From contig NZ_JHYI01000022.1 in NCBI RefSeq assembly GCF_000621445.1, positions 1 through 64,000 on the forward strand: a DNA stretch of 64,000 nucleotides, written 5' to 3'. This document shows, piece by piece, positions 60,009-64,000 of the stretch. How positions within the stretch are numbered: position 1 is the stretch's first letter; every line of letters starts with the position of its first letter. The notes under the pieces are model-generated. The model had not been told where the DNA came from. It saw only the letters and a list, made by a program, of their open reading frames with translations, and did not search any database. A program made the position numbers and the translations under genes. This DNA comes from Alkalihalobacillus bogoriensis ATCC BAA-922. GTDB taxonomy: Bacteria > Bacillota > Bacilli > Bacillales > Bacillaceae_F.

Positions 60009-61175
60009 ATGACCAAAAAGGCTAACAAATCTATTATTATTTCAATAATCTTTGTTTTACTATTTAGTACGTTAACTGTATCAGGGAATCGAGCAAAGGC
60101 TGTTGGAGGGGTTTCTGCTCAAGCCGCCATTTTAATTGAACAATCGTCTGGGCGAGTGTTATATGCAAAAGATGAACATGCGCAATTACGAATTGCTAGT
60201 ATTACTAAAATTATGACGGCGATTTTGGCTATTGAATCAGGAATGTTAGAGGAAACTGTGACAGTGTCAAATAATGCTGCTGGAACAGAAGGGTCTTCGC
60301 TGTATTTAAAACCAGGGGAAAAAATTAAATTAAAAGATTTAGTATATGGGTTAATGCTTCGATCTGGTAATGATTCTGCAGTGGCGATAGCCGAACATGT
60401 AGGTGGAAGTTTAGATGGGTTTATTTATATGATGAATGAAAAAGCGAGAGAAATTGGAATGACTCGTACCGTGTTTAATAACCCACACGGCTTAGATGAT
60501 CATGAAGAGCATTATTCTACGGCCTATGACATGGCTTTGTTAACAAAATACGCGATGGAAAATGAAACATACCGTGAAGTTTCTTCAACAAAATCATATC
60601 GTGCTCCTCAAGAAGGAGAAAAATGGGACCGAATCTGGCAAAATAAAAATAGGTTGTTAACGCAACTCTATAAATATAGCACTGGGGGGAAAACGGGATA
60701 TACGAAAAGAGCAAATCGTACATTGGTGTCAACCGCTACAAAAGACGATTTGGATTTAATTGCCGTTACATTAAACGCACCTAGTGATTGGCATGACCAT
60801 ATGAATATGTTTAATTGGGCTTTTGATTCTTATGAACTTCAACTTTTAGTGAAAGAAGGATTTGTGAAAGGAATTGAGGAGGAGTTTTATAAAGACAGAG
60901 TGTATGCTCCTTTCACATTTACATATCCTTTAACGAAAAAAGAGCAAAAAGGGATGAAAAAGAAAGTGACGTTATACAACCCACCAACGGACAATAAGTG
61001 GGAAGAAGGACATATTACAGAACCCGTCGGGAAAATTATGCTAACGATAAAAGACGAAACAATTGGGGAAGTTCCTCTCTATTATGAAGCACCAGAAATT
61101 GAAGAAAAACAAAGCTTCTGGTCTAAAGTGAAGGAAATGTTTTTTATTACAATTGGAGTGAAACCATATGATTAA
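60009..61175 (+). CDS. dacB: sporulation D-alanyl-D-alanine carboxypeptidase DacB
   Basis: A 388-residue penicillin-binding protein (PBP5*) with a signal peptide (residues 1-31). Active-site motifs S64-I-T-K67, S119-G-N121 and K228-T-G230. It is made in the mother cell and limits cross-links of spore cortex peptidoglycan. GGGACGGGG lies upstream as a weak ribosome site. It overlaps spmA by eight bases and leads the dacB-spmA-spmB operon as in B. subtilis. Confidence 0.95.
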   Translation: MTKKANKSIIISIIFVLLFSTLTVSGNRAKAVGGVSAQAAILIEQSSGRVLYAKDEHAQLRIASITKIMTAILAIESGMLEETVTVSNNAAGTEGSSLYLKPGEKIKLKDLVYGLMLRSGNDSAVAIAEHVGGSLDGFIYMMNEKAREIGMTRTVFNNPHGLDDHEEHYSTAYDMALLTKYAMENETYREVSSTKSYRAPQEGEKWDRIWQNKNRLLTQLYKYSTGGKTGYTKRANRTLVSTATKDDLDLIAVTLNAPSDWHDHMNMFNWAFDSYELQLLVKEGFVKGIEEEFYKDRVYAPFTFTYPLTKKEQKGMKKKVTLYNPPTDNKWEEGHITEPVGKIMLTIKDETIGEVPLYYEAPEIEEKQSFWSKVKEMFFITIGVKPYD

Positions 61176-61761
61176 TTACATATGGGTAGGCATGATTGTA
61201 ATTGGAATTGTGTTTGCTGCAATCAATGGGACAATGGAAGAATTAAATGAAGCGATTTTTGCTGGTGCAAAAGATGCGGTTACGATTTGTTTTGGTTTAA
61301 TTAGTATTCTCGTTTTTTGGTTAGGTATGATGAGAATTGCTCAAAACTCAGGTTTGCTAGATGGATTAGCAAAATTAATGAGTCCAATTGCGAAGAGAAT
61401 TTTTCCAGAGGTCCCACCAAACCATCCTGCTATGGGATATATTCTTTCAAACATGTCTGCTAATATGTTTGGATTAGGAAATGCCGCAACGCCAATGGGG
61501 ATAAAGGCGATGCAAGAATTAAAGCAGTTGAATGGGGATTCTGACCAAGCGAGTCGTTCTATGATTACACTATTGGCGATAAATACAGCGAGTATAACAT
61601 TAATTCCAACAACAGTTATCTCAATTCGTATGAGCTATGATTCGGTGGCGCCAACAGAAATTGTAGGAACAACGATTATGGCGACGGCTTGCTCAACATT
61701 AGGAGCTTTACTAATTGACCGCTTTTTTTATTATCGACGAATAAGAAAAGGGAGGAAATAG
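61168..61761 (+). CDS. spmA: spore maturation protein SpmA
   Basis: A 197-residue membrane protein. NGTMEELNEAIFAGAKDAVTICFGLISILVFWLGMMRIAQNSGLLDGLAKLM is the nucleoside-recognition (Gate) domain mark, followed by NMSANMFGLGNAATPMGIKAMQEL. With SpmB it is needed for core dehydration and heat resistance of spores. Translationally coupled to dacB. Confidence 0.95.
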   Translation: MINYIWVGMIVIGIVFAAINGTMEELNEAIFAGAKDAVTICFGLISILVFWLGMMRIAQNSGLLDGLAKLMSPIAKRIFPEVPPNHPAMGYILSNMSANMFGLGNAATPMGIKAMQELKQLNGDSDQASRSMITLLAINTASITLIPTTVISIRMSYDSVAPTEIVGTTIMATACSTLGALLIDRFFYYRRIRKGRK

Positions 61762-61762
61762 C

Positions 61763-62293
61763 ATGAGTTGGATAACTGTCATCTCCATGTGGATGATTCC
61801 GATGCTCATCGGTTTTATCCTTCTCTATGGAACATATAAAAAAGTGCCTACATATGAGACATTTGTAGATGGTGCAAAAGAAGGTTTCTCGATGGCTGTT
61901 TCCATAATCCCTTACTTAGTTGGTATGATGGTCGGCATTTCTGTTTTTCGGGCTTCAGGCGCAATGGATTTTTTTATTGGTCTTTTTCAGCCTGTGTTGC
62001 AAGCGATTGGTGTTCCGAGTGAAATCGTGCCACTAGCATTAATTAGGCCGATTTCTGGGACAGGGGCACTCGGGATGACATCTGATTTAATTGCCACATA
62101 TGGACCAGATTCATTTATTGGTAGACTAGCCTCGACAATGCAAGGAAGTACAGATACAACATTATATGTTCTTACCGTTTATTTTGGAGCAGTCGGAATA
62201 AAGAAAATGGGGGATGCTCTAAAAGTTGGATTACTAGCAGACATTGTTGGAATTATTGCAGCAATTGTGATTGTTACATTAGTTTTTGGATAA
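61763..62293 (+). CDS. spmB: spore maturation protein SpmB
   Basis: A 176-residue membrane protein with GGGAGGAAAT upstream. YETFVDGAKEGFSMAVSIIPYLVGMMVGISVFRASGAMDFF is the Gate-domain counterpart of SpmA; ALIRPISGTGALGMTSDLIATYGPDSFIGRLASTMQGSTDTTLYVL follows. Partner of SpmA. Confidence 0.95.
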   Translation: MSWITVISMWMIPMLIGFILLYGTYKKVPTYETFVDGAKEGFSMAVSIIPYLVGMMVGISVFRASGAMDFFIGLFQPVLQAIGVPSEIVPLALIRPISGTGALGMTSDLIATYGPDSFIGRLASTMQGSTDTTLYVLTVYFGAVGIKKMGDALKVGLLADIVGIIAAIVIVTLVFG

Positions 62294-62302
62294 ACTAGGA
62301 AA

Positions 62303-62336
62303 AGAGGAAGCCATACATAGGCTTCTTCTTTTTTTC
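62303..62336 (+). terminator. terminator after spmB
   Basis: A 10-bp stem AGAGGAAGCC/GGCTTCTTCT with one G-U pair (62303-62312 with 62320-62329) followed by seven T. Confidence 0.88.
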
Positions 62337-62406
62337 ATAAAAGCGAAAATTGTCATTACTTGAGTATTACTTGTGACAGAGGTATGATGAAATGTGAGGT
62401 GAAATG

Positions 62407-63126
62407 ATGGAACGTTTACAAAAAGTAATTGCACATGCAGGTGTAGCTTCAAGGCGAAAAGCAGAAGAATTAATATTAGAAGGAAAAGTAAAAGTAAATG
62501 GAGTTGTCGTTAAGGAACTTGGGATGAAAGTAACTCCTAGAAAAGATGAAATTGAAGTGAATGGTGTCCCAATAGATAAAGAAGAACCAGTGTATTTTTT
62601 ATTGTATAAACCAACTGGTGTCATATCAGCGGTTAAAGATGATAGAGGGAGAAAAGTCGTTACGGATTTCTTAGAAGTTGAACAGCGTGTTTTTCCTGTA
62701 GGTCGACTTGATTATGATACGTCAGGAGCCCTATTGTTAACGAATGACGGTGAACTGACTAATATACTCACTCATCCGAAACATAAAGTCGATAAAACAT
62801 ATATTGCGAAAGTAAAAGGGTATCCAACAAAAGAAGTTATTGAGAAGCTTAGAAGAGGGATTATGTTGGAAGATGGAAAAACAGCGCCCGCTCGTGTCAA
62901 AATTGTGTCTGGAGATAAGAAAAAAGGAACGTCAATTATTGAAATGACGATCCATGAAGGAAGAAACCGTCAAGTAAGACGGATGTTTGATGCGGTTGGA
63001 CACCCCGTGTTGAAGTTAAAAAGAGAGCGATTTGCCTTTTTAGAAGTAGGAAGTATGACCCCAGGAGAAACAAGGCCACTTAAGCCGTTTGAAGTAAAGC
63101 AGTTAAAAGAAATAGCTGTCACATAA
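62407..63126 (+). CDS. rluB: 23S rRNA pseudouridine synthase RluB
   Basis: A 239-residue enzyme. The start is one of two ATGs (62404, 62407); the second gives MERLQKVIAHAG, the usual start, and has GAGGTG at better distance. S4 RNA-binding domain at 1-60 (AGVASRRKAEELI, GKVKVNG). Catalytic Asp102 in GRLDYDTSGALLL; RKHKV-like and EGRNRQVRRMFDAVGHPVLKLKR further on. It modifies a uridine near the peptidyl-transferase centre in 23S rRNA. Confidence 0.94.
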   Translation: MERLQKVIAHAGVASRRKAEELILEGKVKVNGVVVKELGMKVTPRKDEIEVNGVPIDKEEPVYFLLYKPTGVISAVKDDRGRKVVTDFLEVEQRVFPVGRLDYDTSGALLLTNDGELTNILTHPKHKVDKTYIAKVKGYPTKEVIEKLRRGIMLEDGKTAPARVKIVSGDKKKGTSIIEMTIHEGRNRQVRRMFDAVGHPVLKLKRERFAFLEVGSMTPGETRPLKPFEVKQLKEIAVT

Positions 63127-63218
63127 ACGTCAAAAACAATTCACGTATTTGTTTCATTTCAAATGTATAATAGGGTGAATGAAACAGAGATAAGATCAAA
63201 GTTCAAGGGGAGAGCGGT

Positions 63219-63746
63219 ATGATACGGAAAAGATTGCTACTACGGACTTCGATACTTGTCGTGATTACGATAGCATTAGTATACACGTTTTATACTAATT
63301 TTTTTGCTGATAAAGCAAGTGTCCGTGTAGGTGAAGAGCCTATTAATTTCGTGTTAACAACATTAGAAGGAGAGCGAATTGAATTAGCTGACTATAAAGG
63401 TCAGGGTGTCTTTTTAAACTTTTGGGGAACGTATTGTAAACCATGTGAAGAAGAAATGCCAATTATGGACGATTTCTATCAAATTTACAAAGACCAAGGG
63501 GTAGAGATTATCGCTGTTAATGTAAATGAAGCTGACCTTCGAGTCCAACGCTTTGTTGAACGGTATAACCTCTCATTTCCTGTTGCGATTGATAAAGGAA
63601 TGTTAGTCAGTGACGCATATGGCATTCGCCCATTGCCAATTACGTTTCTCATTAATGAACATGGAATAGTAGAAAAAATTCATACAGGAATGATGGACGA
63701 GGCACTAGTTGAAGAATTTATGGAATTAATCAAACCGAAAACGTAA
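63219..63746 (+). CDS. resA: thiol-disulfide oxidoreductase ResA
   Basis: A 175-residue thioredoxin-like protein. N-terminal membrane anchor (residues 8-28). Redox site C73-K-P-C76 in GTYCKPCEEEMP, and the cis-Pro region RPLPITFLINEHG. It reduces apocytochrome c on the outer side so that heme can be attached. This fits the two-heme cytochrome at 2202, which will need this system. A TATAAT at 63166-63171 may be its -10 box. Confidence 0.95.
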   Translation: MIRKRLLLRTSILVVITIALVYTFYTNFFADKASVRVGEEPINFVLTTLEGERIELADYKGQGVFLNFWGTYCKPCEEEMPIMDDFYQIYKDQGVEIIAVNVNEADLRVQRFVERYNLSFPVAIDKGMLVSDAYGIRPLPITFLINEHGIVEKIHTGMMDEALVEEFMELIKPKT

Positions 63747-63758
63747 TGGGGTGTTGTT

Positions 63759-64000
63759 ATGGATAAAGTGAAGTGTGAATGTGGTCACGCCAATCCATAT
63801 GGCACTGTCATATGTGAGTCATGTGGGAAGCCGTTAGAGGGAGATTCAACGGGGCTCCTGAATATGCGCTATGAAGGTGTCGCAAGACGATCACAAACTT
63901 ATAATCGAACGATTATTGATAAAATATGGAACTTTTTTTCGTCGGTAAAAGTAGGCGTTTGGATTATTATTCTTACATTAGTTGCATCATCATTAGGAAC
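63759..64000 (+). CDS. resB: cytochrome c biogenesis protein ResB, 5' part
   Basis: The ATG at 63759 follows GGGGTGTTG. The first 80 residues are in the window and run out of its right edge. KCECGHANPYGTVICESCGKPLEG gives two CxC/CxxC-type pairs at the N-terminus, then ARRSQTYNRTIIDKIWNFFSSVKVGVWIIILT with the first membrane segment. This matches the start of B. subtilis ResB, which works with ResC in heme delivery. Confidence 0.93.
   Translation, partial: MDKVKCECGHANPYGTVICESCGKPLEGDSTGLLNMRYEGVARRSQTYNRTIIDKIWNFFSSVKVGVWIIILTLVASSLG

Noticed and set aside
1-64000. CRISPR array, prophage, insertion sequence or integrase
   Set aside because: No regularly spaced repeats, no transposase or integrase and no phage structural genes could be seen on either strand; the small PGDY protein at 4235 alone is not enough for a prophage.

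Overview
The window looks like a chromosomal segment of an endospore-forming Bacillaceae bacterium. It is AT-rich, has strong Shine-Dalgarno sites and GTG/TTG starts, and carries the spoIIA-spoVA-lysA, rib, scpAB and dacB-spmAB-rluB-res blocks in the order known from Bacillus subtilis. Species cannot be fixed from the sequence alone. An alkaliphilic or soil Bacillus relative is only a guess.

Region by region. (1) 1-500: the 3' end of a 23S rRNA gene, a 5S rRNA gene and the rrn terminator. (2) 0.6-9 kb: accessory genes for a NUDIX protein, a methyltransferase, a membrane-anchored di-heme cytochrome resembling the RoxA/MauG group, a lipoprotein, a LysE-type exporter divergent from a MocR/GabR-type regulator, and an aldo/keto reductase. 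(3) 9-29.2 kb: a complete-looking phenylacetate (paa) catabolic island. It holds phenylacetate-CoA ligase, a branched-chain-amino-acid-type ABC transporter with binding lipoprotein, the epoxidase genes paaABCD, an EthD-like protein, paaF, paaG, an aldehyde dehydrogenase, paaH, paaJ, a further crotonase, a PaaX-type regulator, a PaaY-like hexapeptide protein, a flavin oxidoreductase, the thioesterase paaI and an MFS permease. A palindrome of form ACGTT-N5-AACGT lies in both the transporter and the paaA promoter regions. PaaE and a PaaZ hydrolase domain are not seen. (4) 29.4-31.2 kb: a chemoreceptor and a 47-residue ORF.

(5) 31.3-41.1 kb: sporulation core, dacF-spoIIAA-spoIIAB-sigF, then spoVAA-AB-AC-AD-AEB-AEA-AF, then lysA behind a lysine riboswitch. 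(6) 41.1-43 kb: a decayed ORF with an internal duplication, ppiB, a DCC-family protein and an FMN riboswitch. (7) 43-50.2 kb: ribD-ribE-ribBA-ribH, ribT, ypuF, scpA-scpB, an unknown gene and ypuI. (8) 50.2-59.9 kb: an insertion between ypuI and dacB made largely of spore-type genes. It contains DUF2935, an Fe/Mn superoxide dismutase, a phosphodiesterase lipoprotein, DUF421 proteins, and a second spoVA operon (DUF1657, YhcN-like lipoprotein, spoVAC, spoVAD, spoVAEB, DUF1657, and a DUF421+DUF1657 fusion). The last matches the gene content of the spoVA2mob/2Duf heat-resistance operon, but no transposase is visible. (9) 60-64 kb: dacB-spmA-spmB, rluB, resA and the start of resB.

The most notable signals are the second spoVA operon with its fusion protein, the shared palindromic operator of the paa island, the RoxA-like cytochrome, the missing paa functions, and several small dispersed or nested intergenic repeats.
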